The notes below the pieces were generated by a model. It was given only the letters and a program-made list of their open reading frames with translations. It was not told where the DNA came from and ran no database searches. 37,681 nucleotides of DNA from Deltaproteobacteria bacterium (lineage in GTDB: Bacteria > Myxococcota_A > UBA796 > JAFGLY01): assembly GCA_016927815.1 (NCBI GenBank), contig JAFGLY010000014.1:1-37681 (forward strand). The letters are read 5' to 3'. This document shows positions 17,415-26,027 of this stretch, in pieces (the first letter of the stretch is position 1; each line of letters opens with the position of its first letter). A program made the position numbers and the translations under genes.

Positions 17415-19082
17415 CTACCGGTTTCGATTCAGGAAGAGCAGGATCAAGGTCCAGAGCCAGAAGACGCCGGAGGATCCGAACAGGATCCACGACACCCAGG
17501 GTACGCCCAGAACCGCTGGGCCCTGCTGCTGCAGGGCGATGCTGCCGGCGATGAGCGAGGCCACCGACATGGCCAGGACGAGGGTCTGGACGTGCCTCAA
17601 GTTCCGGGCCCTCTGGGCTTCGGGCGGGTACCGGTGGAGGATCTCGACACGCAGGCGCTGGTCTTGCAGATCGTCCAGGACCTGGGAGACCGCTCCGGGG
17701 AGACGCCGCAGGAGCGTGCGGAGGGACACCAGCGAGTAGAAGGTCTCCTCCTGGATCCGCGCCGGCCGGAATCGTTCCTTCACGAGGGCATCGATCCAGG
17801 GTCGGGCGGCGGCGACCGGATCCACCTCGGGCAGGAGCGCGCGCGCGAGCCCCTCCGTGGTGAGCAGCGCCCGGAACAGGACCGTGTAGTTGGCCGGTGC
17901 CCGGATCCGGTGGCGGATCGCGCCGTCCGCGAGCTGCTTGAGAAACCGACCCACGTCCACGTCCTGGAGCGCCCGATCCACCCAGTGACGCTCCATCACG
18001 TCGGTCACGTCTCGCTCGAAGGCGTCGTAGTCCACGCGCGCCGTCTTGGTGCCCAGGTCGTAGTAGATCCGGGCGATGCTGCGGAAGTCCCCGCGTTCGA
18101 GGGCGAACAGGATCGCGACCAGGTTGTCCTTCATCTCGGGCGTGAGCCGGCCGGCGTTCCCGAAATCGAGCAGGCCCAGCGCGCCTCCGGGCAGGACGAG
18201 CACGTTGCCCGGGTGCAGGTCCGCGTGGAAGAACCCGTGCTCGAAGACCATCTGGTACGCGGCGGAGAGGAAGGCTCGGCCGACGGCCTCCATGTCCACG
18301 CCCTCAGCCCGGGCGTCCCGGATCCGGTAGCCACGGATCCGCTCCATGACGAGCACTTCTGAGGTGGACAGCTCCGGGAGGACCTCGGGGATGTACACCT
18401 CTGCCCGACCCTCGAAGTTGGATCGGAACCGCCGGATGTTGGCCGCCTCGATCGAGAGATCCGTCTCTTCCAGGACGGAGCGCTCGAACTCCTTGAGGAT
18501 GCCCTTGGGATCGAAGAACACCGCCTCCGGGAACTCCACGAGGATCCGCTGGGCCAGCAGGTTCAGGACCACCAGGTCGGACCGGATCCGGTCCCGCACG
18601 TGGGGCCGGAGCACCTTGACCACCACCTCCCGACCCTCGACGGTGCCGGCCGCGTGGACCTGGGCCACACTGCCGGTGGCCAGCGGCACCTCCTCCAGGT
18701 CCCGGATCCGCTCGGACCAGTCCGCACCCAGGGAGTGCTCGATCTGGGTCCGGATGGCCGGGTACGGCTCGGGTGCGACATCGTCCTGGAGTCGGGACAG
18801 GGCCTGGATGTAGGCCATGGGCAGCACGTCCACCCGCGTGGAGAGCGCCTGCCCGAACTTCACGAACGTGGGTCCCAGCTCCTGGATGGCCGCCACGAGG
18901 CGCTCCGGGGTGGTCTCCCGGGTGCCCGACGGTGCCCGGAAACCGGCGATGGGAAGACCCTGCACCACGAACCCCAGCCCGTGTCGCACGAGCACCGAGG
19001 CCACCTCCTTGATGCGGTTCAGGTCCCGCACCGTGTGCTGCAGGCTCATGGTGGTGCGGACGACGGGGCGGACGATGCGCAT
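17415..19082 (-). CDS. ABC1/UbiB (AarF) family atypical kinase
   Basis: The 555-residue protein has the features of the UbiB/Coq8 family, ATP-binding proteins tied to ubiquinone and lipid metabolism. KxGQ is at 75-78 (KFGQ). The P-loop-like segment is ATGSVAQVH (135-143), where Gly-Ser replaces the usual alanine-rich loop. Lys156 (VVVKVLRP), EETDLSIEAANI (205-216), HADLHPGN (287-293, catalytic Asp288 and Asn293) and LDFG (305-308) follow. Two hydrophobic helices at the C-terminus anchor it in the membrane. ATG 19082 is chosen; ATG 19049 is possible, and neither has a clear ribosome-binding site. It is 118 bases downstream of the nitroreductase gene on the same strand and probably shares its operon. 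Confidence 0.9.
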   Translation of the reverse strand: MRIVRPVVRTTMSLQHTVRDLNRIKEVASVLVRHGLGFVVQGLPIAGFRAPSGTRETTPERLVAAIQELGPTFVKFGQALSTRVDVLPMAYIQALSRLQDDVAPEPYPAIRTQIEHSLGADWSERIRDLEEVPLATGSVAQVHAAGTVEGREVVVKVLRPHVRDRIRSDLVVLNLLAQRILVEFPEAVFFDPKGILKEFERSVLEETDLSIEAANIRRFRSNFEGRAEVYIPEVLPELSTSEVLVMERIRGYRIRDARAEGVDMEAVGRAFLSAAYQMVFEHGFFHADLHPGNVLVLPGGALGLLDFGNAGRLTPEMKDNLVAILFALERGDFRSIARIYYDLGTKTARVDYDAFERDVTDVMERHWVDRALQDVDVGRFLKQLADGAIRHRIRAPANYTVLFRALLTTEGLARALLPEVDPVAAARPWIDALVKERFRPARIQEETFYSLVSLRTLLRRLPGAVSQVLDDLQDQRLRVEILHRYPPEAQRARNLRHVQTLVLAMSVASLIAGSIALQQQGPAVLGVPWVSWILFGSSGVFWLWTLILLFLNRNR

Positions 19083-19200
19083 GAAAGGGTCCGGGGCGAG
19101 GCTTCCTATCGCGGTGGTGGGCCGCGCAAAGCCGTGCCCGGTCCCGGCCGGCCGAAGGGAGAACGCCACAGCCGGGATCCGGCGGACGCCGGGCGTCCGG

Positions 19201-20040
19201 TCAGGCCCAGGTGGCCACGTACATGAGGGAGCGGGCGGGACGGGGCGGCGGCTGCTGCTGCCATTGCCCGGGAATCCCGAGCTCAGCGCAGGCCACCTCG
19301 ACATGGCGCATCGCGATGCCCATGTCGAGTTCCTGGAGCTTCACCGCACCGAGCATGTTGTTGTAGAAGCGGTCCTCGTCGAGGAGGAGATGGAGCGCCT
19401 CCGGCCGCGAGCGGCGATCGAGGAAGAGGCGCCAGGGCTGCCGGTTCGAGGCAGACGGGCCGATCCTCACGGCTTCGAGGACGCCCGCCCATGCGCCGGG
19501 GTCCTCGAGCGGGCGGCAGTCCTGGTCGTCCAGGATCTCGAAGAACAGCTCGCCAGGGTCCTTCCGCGTGGTGGCCCGTGCCCCCATGCGGATGACCCGG
19601 TCCTGGAGCCCCGGCTTCCGAGCAGGATGGCCCACGGGCGTCGCGGCCGGGCAGAACTCTTCTGGACCGGCCCCGAGAACCTCGCGGGCGGCCCCCCTGT
19701 CGAAGGTCCCACCGAGCCAGCAGGTCGCGAGTCCCAGCTCCGTCGCCCTCAGGACGACGCCCTCGAGGCAGTACCCGTAGTCGATGCAGGCCCGTTCTCC
19801 CCGCTCCACGGCGCCCGCGACGTAGGAGACGGCGCCCCGGACGACCCCGTACGTGCCGATCCTCGCCCGGGGTGCCTCGGGCCGGCCTGCCAGGGCGAAC
19901 CGTACCCGCCCACCGAAGGGGCCGGGGGAGGCTTCAACGAAGGCGCGTTCGAGCGCCACGACCGCCTCGGGCGCGGGCGGTTCGCCGTCGAAGGTCCGGC
20001 AGGAACGACGGTCCCGGATGGCCTGGAGGGACAGCCTCAA
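19201..20040 (-). CDS. Nitroreductase-family protein, double-domain type
   Basis: The 279-residue protein begins with the nitroreductase opening AIRDRRSCRTFDG and has two half-domains. The first half carries IDYGYCLEGVVLRATELGLATCWLGG. The second half carries the FMN-binding type motif IGPSASNRQPWRLF (near 190-205) and DMGIAMRHVEVACAELG. In ordinary nitroreductases the SxxNxQPW motif lies near residue 40 of a 200-residue chain, so this protein resembles the TM1586-type pseudodimer in one polypeptide. A flavin-dependent reductase role is expected; the substrate is unknown. The start is most likely TTG 20040, overlapping the stop of the upstream epimerase (TTGA), since no ATG or GTG is well placed. 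Membership in the epimerase-CPBP operon is clear from the overlap. Confidence 0.8.
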   Translation of the reverse strand: MRLSLQAIRDRRSCRTFDGEPPAPEAVVALERAFVEASPGPFGGRVRFALAGRPEAPRARIGTYGVVRGAVSYVAGAVERGERACIDYGYCLEGVVLRATELGLATCWLGGTFDRGAAREVLGAGPEEFCPAATPVGHPARKPGLQDRVIRMGARATTRKDPGELFFEILDDQDCRPLEDPGAWAGVLEAVRIGPSASNRQPWRLFLDRRSRPEALHLLLDEDRFYNNMLGAVKLQELDMGIAMRHVEVACAELGIPGQWQQQPPPRPARSLMYVATWA

Positions 20041-21065
20041 GGGTCCGTACCTGCCGTCCGGCGCGTGCGTTCGGCGAGAAAGGCCTCGGCGGTGAGGCCC
20101 AGCCCTTCCCGGAAGAACACTCTTGGCTGGAAATCGAGGAGTCTTTGCGCCTTTTCGTTGGAGAAGTGGTAGTGCCGGGAGGCCTGCTCGACCCGGTAGA
20201 GGGTCAGGGCCGGTGCGGTCCGGGCGCGCGCGACCCGCGCCGCCGTGGTCATGGCCACGGCTGCCGCCCAGGCGAGGGGTGTCGGGAGGCGGAGCGGCCT
20301 CCGGTTCGAGCCGACTGCGTCGTACATGGCCTCCACGTAATCCTTCCAGGGGACCTTCTCTCCATCCGTGAGGAGGATCGGCTCCCCTCTGACCTCCTGC
20401 CGGTCGAGGGCCGCGAGCACCCCCGCGACCAGGTCGTCGATGTACAGGGGACAGGTGTAGGCACGACCCGATCCGAGGTAGCCGAACACGCCGTCGAGGA
20501 TCGCCGTGAACATGGGGTAGGTGCTCGTGTGGTCGCCCGGCCCGTAGACGTTGCCGGGTCGGACGGCGACGGTGCGGAAGCCGGGCCCATCGTGGGCCAG
20601 GACGTGGTCCTCGGCGAGTCGCTTGGTCTTCTGGTAGGGGTGGCGCAGAGGGTAGTAGGGGCCTTCCTCGGTGCTGTCGACGTGGACGCCGAAGCCGTTG
20701 ACCACGGCCGAGCTGACGTAGACGAACTCCCGGGCTCCGGCGTTCCTGGCGGCCTCGAGCAAAGCCACGGTCGCATCGTAGTTCTGGACCCGGAACCGAT
20801 CGTAGGGCCCCCAGTCGGAGGTGAGCGCGGCTGCATGGATCACCGCGTCGATGCCGTCCACGAGTCCGGCGACGCGCTCTGCGTCTTGCAGGTCCACCCG
20901 GAACAGTTCGAAATCGTCGGAGGCGAGGGCGGCGATCTCCCTCGGAGGCTCCGGGCGCCGGTAGGCGGCCCGCACCCGGTCGCCGCGCGCTCGGAGCGCC
21001 CGGGCGAGGTGGGTTCCGAGGAAGCCCGAGGCCCCGGTGACGAGGACGGTCCGCCGGGTGGCCAT
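20037..21065 (-). CDS. NAD-dependent epimerase/dehydratase (extended SDR)
   Basis: The 342-residue protein has the extended-SDR layout: Rossmann motif GASGFLG (11-17), DVIHAAAL-type segment IDAVIHAAAL, SSAVVNGFG, catalytic Tyr/Lys pair in HPYQKTK, and VRPGNVYGPGD. The second half with YIDDLVAGVLAAL fits the 3-beta-HSD or dihydroflavonol-reductase branch, whose members act on steroid, sterol-like or nucleotide-sugar substrates. The substrate cannot be told from the sequence. ATG 21065 overlaps the upstream stop by one base (TGATG), and its own stop overlaps the nitroreductase start, so the three genes are translationally coupled. Confidence 0.9.
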   Translation of the reverse strand: MATRRTVLVTGASGFLGTHLARALRARGDRVRAAYRRPEPPREIAALASDDFELFRVDLQDAERVAGLVDGIDAVIHAAALTSDWGPYDRFRVQNYDATVALLEAARNAGAREFVYVSSAVVNGFGVHVDSTEEGPYYPLRHPYQKTKRLAEDHVLAHDGPGFRTVAVRPGNVYGPGDHTSTYPMFTAILDGVFGYLGSGRAYTCPLYIDDLVAGVLAALDRQEVRGEPILLTDGEKVPWKDYVEAMYDAVGSNRRPLRLPTPLAWAAAVAMTTAARVARARTAPALTLYRVEQASRHYHFSNEKAQRLLDFQPRVFFREGLGLTAEAFLAERTRRTAGTDP

Positions 21066-21865
21066 CAGAACCCACCCACGCCCCGCGCCACGACGAAGGC
21101 GTCGGTCCCGAGTCCCACGGCCGCGTGGAGGACGAGACCGGGTACGACGGAACGCGTCTTCCAGGCGAGGATGCCCAGCGCGATGCCGGCCGGCACGGCG
21201 GCGATGGACTCGGAGAGAGGGTGGCCCACGTGGAGAGCCGACGAGGGGAGGGTCTGGAAGAGGACCAGCAGGAGGACGGCAGGGCTCGGTGCGCTGGCTC
21301 CAGGACGCGCGTCCGGCAGGGTCCGTCGGGGTCCGGAAGGGGGGAATCCCCGCTCGACGCCTGCCAGCAGCCCGAGCAGGAAGAAGCCGCGGAAGAAGGT
21401 TTCCCAGGGTACGTAGTACAACAGGACGTACGCGGCGGCGTGGACGAGGAAGGGCGTCGCGCCCCGATCCCGGACCTGGTCCACCAGGTCGTGCCTGTAC
21501 GGGTAGTAGGAGGCGATGTCGGGGAAGGCGCCTCCCAGGGCGCCCAGCCCTACGGCGGCGAGAACGAGGACCCAGAACGAGGGCCGGGTGAGGACTTTTC
21601 CGGGCAGGGTCAGGCCGAGATCCGCAGGACGGAACCCCATGAGCAGAGCGACGACGAGAGGCCCCACCCCGAGGAGGACGAAGGAGGCGGCAAACCGGAG
21701 CCAGTACGCGGGCAGATCGCCCGGCAGCGCGCCGAGCCCCGGGATCGAGGCGAAAAGACCCGGGTCGACGATGGGAGGCGTGCAGGCGGTGAACAGGATG
21801 CAGGCGAGGGTCGCGACCCCGACGTAGCACGCCGGTGCGATCCAGGGCCTCACCAGACCGTTCAC
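21065..21865 (-). CDS. CPBP-family intramembrane protein, degenerate first motif
   Basis: The 266-residue polytopic membrane protein (about seven hydrophobic segments) resembles the CPBP/CAAX-type intramembrane proteases. The first motif is seen as WETFFRG: the canonical EExxxR becomes W-E-x-x-x-R, so the first glutamate is missing while the second and the arginine remain. ALHVGH and GLVLHAAVG would supply the histidines of motifs 2 and 3. GTG 21865 has GGAG 8 bases upstream; a GTG at 21907 has none and falls in the regulatory repeat. It is the first gene of the minus-strand operon and divergent from the second epimerase gene. Catalytic activity is uncertain; WE-type variants may still be functional. 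Confidence 0.75.
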   Translation of the reverse strand: MNGLVRPWIAPACYVGVATLACILFTACTPPIVDPGLFASIPGLGALPGDLPAYWLRFAASFVLLGVGPLVVALLMGFRPADLGLTLPGKVLTRPSFWVLVLAAVGLGALGGAFPDIASYYPYRHDLVDQVRDRGATPFLVHAAAYVLLYYVPWETFFRGFFLLGLLAGVERGFPPSGPRRTLPDARPGASAPSPAVLLLVLFQTLPSSALHVGHPLSESIAAVPAGIALGILAWKTRSVVPGLVLHAAVGLGTDAFVVARGVGGF

Positions 21866-21889
21866 GGTGGGTTCTCCGCTGCGAAGGCT

Positions 21890-21922
21890 GCCTGCACACC
21901 TTTGCACGTCGAGCGTGCAGGC
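21890..21922. promoter_or_regulatory. Nested inverted repeats, candidate operator
   Basis: GCCTGCAC (21890-21897) pairs perfectly with GTGCAGGC (21915-21922). Inside it, TGCACG (21903-21908) pairs with CGTGCA (21914-21919). The element overlaps the -35 of the plus-strand SDR promoter and lies just upstream of the minus-strand CPBP operon, a typical place for a repressor that controls both. Confidence 0.5.
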
Positions 21923-21930
21923 GGTAGGGT
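21902..21930 (+). promoter_or_regulatory. Sigma-70-type promoter of the SDR gene at 21967
   Basis: TTGCAC (21902-21907), a 17-base spacer and TAGGGT (21925-21930) form a good housekeeping promoter 36 bases before GTG 21967. The -35 hexamer lies within nested inverted repeats (21890-21922), so access by RNA polymerase could be controlled by a bound protein. Confidence 0.6.
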
Positions 21931-21966
21931 CTGGACGATTCGAGCCATGGGCGAGCAGGAGTCGTC

Positions 21967-22947
21967 GTGAGGGTCGCGGTGACGGGTGGCTCGGGCTTCA
22001 TCGGAAGCCACGTCGTGGATCTCCTCCTGGAGGCGGGTCACGAGGTCTCCTGCCTGATCCTGCCCTCGGACGGACCGGGATGGCTCCGCGATCGGCCGAT
22101 CGCGCTCCACGAGGGGTCCGTGCTGCGTCCGGACAGCCTCGATCCGTTCCTCGAGGGCTGCGACGGTATCGTCCACCTTGCCGGGCTCACCCGGGCGCGG
22201 ACCCAGCAGGAGTACGACGCGGTCAACACGCAGGGGACCGTGGCCGTCATCGAGGCGGCCCTCCGCTCGTCCCGGCCGCCCCAGCACATCGTGGCCATGA
22301 GTTCGCTCGCCGCCATGGGTCCGAGCGCACCCGACGGCAGCGGTCTGGACGAGGACGCGGAGTTCCACCCCGTCACCCCCTACGGCCGCAGCAAGGCAGC
22401 CCTCGAGACCTGCGTGCGGTCCTTCTCCGACAGGATCGCCTGCACGTTCATCCGGGCCCCGGGGGTGTACGGACCCAGGGACAAGGATTTTCTCGCCTAC
22501 TTCAGGTTGATCAACCAAGGCTTCCGCCTTGTCGCCGGTGCCCACCACCGGCTCTCCCTCGTGTACGTCCGGACCCTCGCCCGGAGCATCGTCTCCTGCC
22601 TCATGAACCCCAACGCCTACGGACAGGCCTTCTTCATTGCCGACGAGGGTGCTTGCGACTGGGATCGGTTCGCGACGTACATCGAGGCCGCGCTGGGGCG
22701 GAGTACCCTGAGAATACACGTTCCGGACTGGATGATCGGGATCGTGGGTACGGGATCCCGGATCGTCTCCCCCCTGTTCCCCCGCCCGCCGCTCCTGAGC
22801 CCCGGCAAGTTCGAGGAGATGCGCCAGCCCTGCTGGGTCGTGTCCACGGCCAAGGCCGAGCGGCTGCTCGGGTTCAAGGCCGCCACGAGCACGGCGGACG
22901 CCATTCGGGAGACGGCCGCCTGGTACCTCGAGCAGGGCTGGATCTGA
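21967..22947 (+). CDS. NAD-dependent epimerase/dehydratase (extended SDR)
   Basis: The 326-residue protein starts VAVTGGSGFIGSHVV, the NAD(P) Rossmann motif at 4-15, followed by GIVHLAGLTRA, MSSLAAMGPSA and the catalytic Tyr/Lys pair in TPYGRSKAALE. IRAPGVYGPRDKDFL is the usual substrate-side loop. It belongs to the same broad family as the epimerase at 20037-21065 but is only distantly similar to it, so it is not a recent duplicate. GTG 21967 has AGGAG 7 bases upstream. It has a recognisable promoter (TTGCAC, 17 bases, TAGGGT). Substrate unknown; lipid or sterol-like sugar-nucleotide substrates are possible given the membrane and PAP2 neighbours. Confidence 0.9.
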   Translation: MRVAVTGGSGFIGSHVVDLLLEAGHEVSCLILPSDGPGWLRDRPIALHEGSVLRPDSLDPFLEGCDGIVHLAGLTRARTQQEYDAVNTQGTVAVIEAALRSSRPPQHIVAMSSLAAMGPSAPDGSGLDEDAEFHPVTPYGRSKAALETCVRSFSDRIACTFIRAPGVYGPRDKDFLAYFRLINQGFRLVAGAHHRLSLVYVRTLARSIVSCLMNPNAYGQAFFIADEGACDWDRFATYIEAALGRSTLRIHVPDWMIGIVGTGSRIVSPLFPRPPLLSPGKFEEMRQPCWVVSTAKAERLLGFKAATSTADAIRETAAWYLEQGWI

Positions 22948-22993
22948 ACCGGGGAACGCCGTGCTCCGAGCGGATCCGAGCCCGTTCAGATCC
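22940..22993. terminator. Inverted repeat across convergent stops, possible bidirectional terminator
   Basis: GGATCTGAAC (22940-22949) is perfectly repeated in reverse at 22984-22993, so the SDR gene and the PAP2 gene end in the same ten bases, stop codon included. A second pair, CGGATC (22971-22976) and GATCCG (22989-22994), lies inside. No U-tract follows, and the loop of 34 bases is long, so a terminator role is only tentative. Confidence 0.35.
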
Positions 22994-23957
22994 GGATGTA
23001 CGCCTCGTACCCCGGCCTCCGAAACAGGCGATCCGCAACGCCCAGGACCACGACGCCCACGAGGATGCCCGTCACAGCGTCCACGGCGTAGTGATACCGG
23101 TTGTACACCGTGGCCGCGATGATCCCCGAGACCACGACGAAGGCGATGGGGTACACCCTGGGCAGGTACCGGGCGGACACTCCCAGGACGACCACGGACA
23201 TCGCCACGTGGGCCGAGGGAATGCAGGCTCCGGTGGCGTCGGCGCCGTGCATGATCGCGTCCACCAGGCGCGTGACCAGGTACCCCTCCAGCACCGGCTT
23301 CTGGAAGGCGAGGCCCAGCGCATTCGGTTCGAGCGGGATCGGGAAGGCCCTGTCGAGTGGGACCGCACCGAGGAAGTAGCGGGGTCCCTGGACGGGGAAC
23401 ACCGTGAAGCCGACGTAGCACAGGTAGAGGGCCGCCGTGCCTGCGAACAGGGTGTAGTAGAAGGCCTTGTGCCGTCCCTTGACCCAGAGGTAGAGCGGGA
23501 CGAGGGGCACGATGATGAAATAGGAGGCGTAGAAGGCCTTCATGAGCTCCGTCAGCGGAGGCGTGGCGATGCGCTCGAGCACGAGAGGGAGATCCAGCCC
23601 GAAGGCCCACCGCTCGAAGTCCACCACCAGCACGTCGTACCAGCGGTCGTGGTAGAGACGCATCAGGTACTCGGTTTCGCGGTAGATCGGGGTGATGAAG
23701 AAGAGCTGGTAGAAACACCGGACGAAACGCAGGAGCGTGGAAGAGTTCCGGCGTGTGGAGAGGGCCAGCACGATCATGCCGCCCAGGTAGACCGCGTGGG
23801 CGACCAGGAGCCAGCCTGCGTGGGGCACCCGCTCGAACCGGAGGGCGATGGCCAGGCTCAGGTAGGCGAAGTACCCGATGTTGAGCCAGTCTATGGCGTT
23901 GAAGGCTCTCCAGGCGGGGCGCCTCCCGCTGGCCTGCTCGCCGCCGGGGTTCGTCAT
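22986..23957 (-). CDS. PAP2-family membrane phosphatase, AUR1/IPC-synthase type
   Basis: The 323-residue protein has about seven membrane helices and the PAP2 catalytic motifs: QGPRYF (motif 1 remnant), CIPSAHVAMS (motif 2, PSxH) and YNRYHYAVDAVTG (motif 3, RxxHxxxD). The spacing and the short first motif match the PAP2_3 subgroup, which includes fungal inositol-phosphorylceramide synthase AUR1 and bacterial lipid phosphotransferases. It would act on a lipid phosphate or transfer a phospho-head group at the outer face of the membrane. ATG 23957 is preferred over GTG 23990; neither has a strong ribosome-binding site. It converges with the second epimerase gene, with matching inverted sequence at both stops. 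Confidence 0.9.
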   Translation of the reverse strand: MTNPGGEQASGRRPAWRAFNAIDWLNIGYFAYLSLAIALRFERVPHAGWLLVAHAVYLGGMIVLALSTRRNSSTLLRFVRCFYQLFFITPIYRETEYLMRLYHDRWYDVLVVDFERWAFGLDLPLVLERIATPPLTELMKAFYASYFIIVPLVPLYLWVKGRHKAFYYTLFAGTAALYLCYVGFTVFPVQGPRYFLGAVPLDRAFPIPLEPNALGLAFQKPVLEGYLVTRLVDAIMHGADATGACIPSAHVAMSVVVLGVSARYLPRVYPIAFVVVSGIIAATVYNRYHYAVDAVTGILVGVVVLGVADRLFRRPGYEAYIRI

Positions 23958-24095
23958 GCCGCCGAGGCCGCGCGGTCGCAAGACGACCACCGCTGGGCAG
24001 TTGCAGCGGGATCGACGAAGGGAGGCATGGCTGCGCAGGATCCTCCGGCGTCTGGCGCCTCAGCTACTCCGGCCGGGACCCTGCCGTCCACCTGA

Positions 24096-24115
24096 GCCCT
24101 GGGTGGACCCAGGGC
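24096..24115. promoter_or_regulatory. 20-base palindrome upstream of the AAA+ gene
   Basis: Arms GCCCTGGGT (24096-24104) and ACCCAGGGC (24107-24115) are perfect with a 2-base centre. It lies in the 224-base region between the divergent PAP2 and AAA+ genes, 67 bases before ATG 24182. The short centre favours a dimeric DNA-binding protein over an RNA hairpin. Confidence 0.45.
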
Positions 24116-24181
24116 CCTCGGCCGGGCGCGGTCCTCTCGTTCGTGCGGATACGTGGGCAGCAACGCTCGAGGAGCCCGGCC

Positions 24182-25891
24182 ATGACCCAAGAACCCGTCC
24201 TTCCGAACTGGGCGAAAGAACTACGAAATCGGTATCTCTCCGGCGAAGCGAGCATGTTCCTCGTCCACGGGAACGTCCGGGACCTGGTGTGCTGGGACCA
24301 CGGCGACACCGCCACCTACGTTTCCGTCCGGACGTTCCTGGAGCGCTTCCTCCAGCGTTCCAAGGAGATCGTCGTCTACTACAACTGCTCCGAGGGCTTC
24401 AAGTTCGTGGACCGCGCCCACCGCACGCGGTTCCTGCGCGTGGTGAACGCCCGGCGTGTTCTCGATGGCCTGCCCGAGATCGACGAGCTGCCGCGCCCGC
24501 CCGCCGAGGCGCTTCCGCTGGTGGAAGCCCTGGCCACGGACCCCGCCCAGCGGGTGGGAATCGTGCTCGACTACGTCGAGACCATCGTCCCCAACGGAGA
24601 TCTCGCGTTCATGGGCGAGGCAGACAAGTCCAACCTCGTCGCCCTGCAGCGCTTCGCGTCCGATCCCGGCCTGCTCGCGAGCGACAACCTCTTGATCCTG
24701 CTCTCGGAGAACCTCGCGGATCTCCACCGCCGGGTGGTCTCGAATCCACAACTCGCCTCGGTGCACCTGCCTTTGCCCGACGAGGGCGAACGCCTGGCCT
24801 TCCTCCGCGCCATGCCCCGGCGCGGCGTGACCCTGGAGATGACCGAGGAGGTGCTGGCCGCGGTCACGGCGGGTCTCTCGCTCATCCAGATCCGAGGGCT
24901 CCTGCGGCAGGCCCAGCAGTCGGGAGAGCCGGTCACCTTCCAGGCCGTGAGTCGCCGCAAGAAGGCCATCATCGAGCAGGAGTGCCACGGTCTCGTCGAG
25001 TTCGTGGAGCCCGGGCACGACTTCTCCCACGTGGGCGGCTGCGAGCGGATCAAGGAGGACCTGATGCAGATGGCGTCGGCCATCCGAAAGGGCCAACGCA
25101 ACCGCGTGCCCATGGGCGTCATCTTCGTGGGCCCCATGGGTACGGGCAAGACCTACGTGGCCGAGGCCTTTGCCCGGGAGTCCGGTCTCACCTGCCTCAA
25201 GTTCAAGAACTTCCGGGAGAAGTGGGTGGGGAGCACGGAGGGCAACCTCGAGCGGATCCTCCACGTGGTCCATGCCCTCGGGTACGTGCTGCTCATCATC
25301 GACGAGGCGGATCGCAGCCTGTCCGCGAGTTCCGAGAGCGACGGGGGCACCTCGGGGCGTGTGGTGGCCCGCCTCAAGGAGTTCATGAGCGATACCTCCC
25401 ACCGGGGCCGCGTGGTCACGCTCATGATGACCAACCGACCCGACAAGCTCGACACCGATCTCAAGCGACCGGGACGGTTCGACGTCAAGATCCCCTTCTT
25501 CTTCCCGGACAACGCCGAGGAGCGCCGCTCCATCCTGGAGGCACTGCTGCGCCGGAACCGCACGGACCTGGAGCCGGGGACGTCGCTCGACCGTCTCGCT
25601 GCGGCCACCGCGGGGTACTCGAGCGCCGAGCTGGAGGCCCTGCTGCTCGCCGCCGGACGTCTCTCGAGCGGCCGGGAGCGAGAGGCGCTCTCCCAGGACG
25701 ATCTCGACGCGGCGCTGGCGGACGTGATCCCGAGCCGGGACACCCGGATGCTCGAGTACATGGAGATGCTCGCGGTGTTCGAGGCCTCGGCGCGGCGGAT
25801 GCTTCCCGAGCGCCACGCCGTTCTCTCCACCGAGGAGGTCCAGTCCCGTCTGGACGCGCTGCGTGCCCGGCTGGGCCCACGGGCGCGCTGA
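24182..25891 (+). CDS. AAA+ ATPase with N-terminal pseudo-AAA region (Ycf46-like)
   Basis: The 569-residue cytoplasmic protein has one active AAA+ module in the C-terminal half: Walker A GPMGTGKT (about 316-323), Walker B LLIIDEAD (about 370-377), sensor-1 MTNRPDKLD (about 416) and arginine-finger region RPGRFD (about 428). The N-terminal 280 residues resemble an AAA fold without a Walker A motif, with [12 protein letters not shown] near 25 and a segment starting [12 protein letters not shown]. This pairing recalls the Ycf46/COG0464 group of cyanobacteria and other bacteria, whose role is unclear. ATG 24182 directly follows a GAGGAGCCCGGCC leader. Its own promoter region holds a 20-base palindrome at 24096-24115. 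A 302-base gap follows before rplU. Confidence 0.85.
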   Translation: MTQEPVLPNWAKELRNRYLSGEASMFLVHGNVRDLVCWDHGDTATYVSVRTFLERFLQRSKEIVVYYNCSEGFKFVDRAHRTRFLRVVNARRVLDGLPEIDELPRPPAEALPLVEALATDPAQRVGIVLDYVETIVPNGDLAFMGEADKSNLVALQRFASDPGLLASDNLLILLSENLADLHRRVVSNPQLASVHLPLPDEGERLAFLRAMPRRGVTLEMTEEVLAAVTAGLSLIQIRGLLRQAQQSGEPVTFQAVSRRKKAIIEQECHGLVEFVEPGHDFSHVGGCERIKEDLMQMASAIRKGQRNRVPMGVIFVGPMGTGKTYVAEAFARESGLTCLKFKNFREKWVGSTEGNLERILHVVHALGYVLLIIDEADRSLSASSESDGGTSGRVVARLKEFMSDTSHRGRVVTLMMTNRPDKLDTDLKRPGRFDVKIPFFFPDNAEERRSILEALLRRNRTDLEPGTSLDRLAAATAGYSSAELEALLLAAGRLSSGREREALSQDDLDAALADVIPSRDTRMLEYMEMLAVFEASARRMLPERHAVLSTEEVQSRLDALRARLGPRAR

Positions 25892-26027
25892 AGGACCCCC
25901 AGTCGGCCTCGACGCCCTGTACCGCCGACGAGGGCTCCCTCGCCATCCGCCTCCCGGGCTGCCGCCGTGCCCTCGGCCGAGCCCTCCTGCGCCTGCTCGC
26001 CCGGCCGAGACGACCCGCCTCCTTTCT

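Noticed and set aside
21065-21865. CPBP protein as a MYXO-CTERM sorting enzyme (myxosortase) for the MopE-repeat protein
   Set aside because: The catalytic motif is incomplete, the genes are 14 kb apart and the C-terminus of the lipoprotein is not in the window.
24026-24095. Short frame starting ATG 24026 upstream of the AAA+ gene, possible leader peptide
   Set aside because: The product is Ala/Pro/Ser/Thr-rich, its GGAGG is only one base from the ATG, and nothing links it to attenuation.
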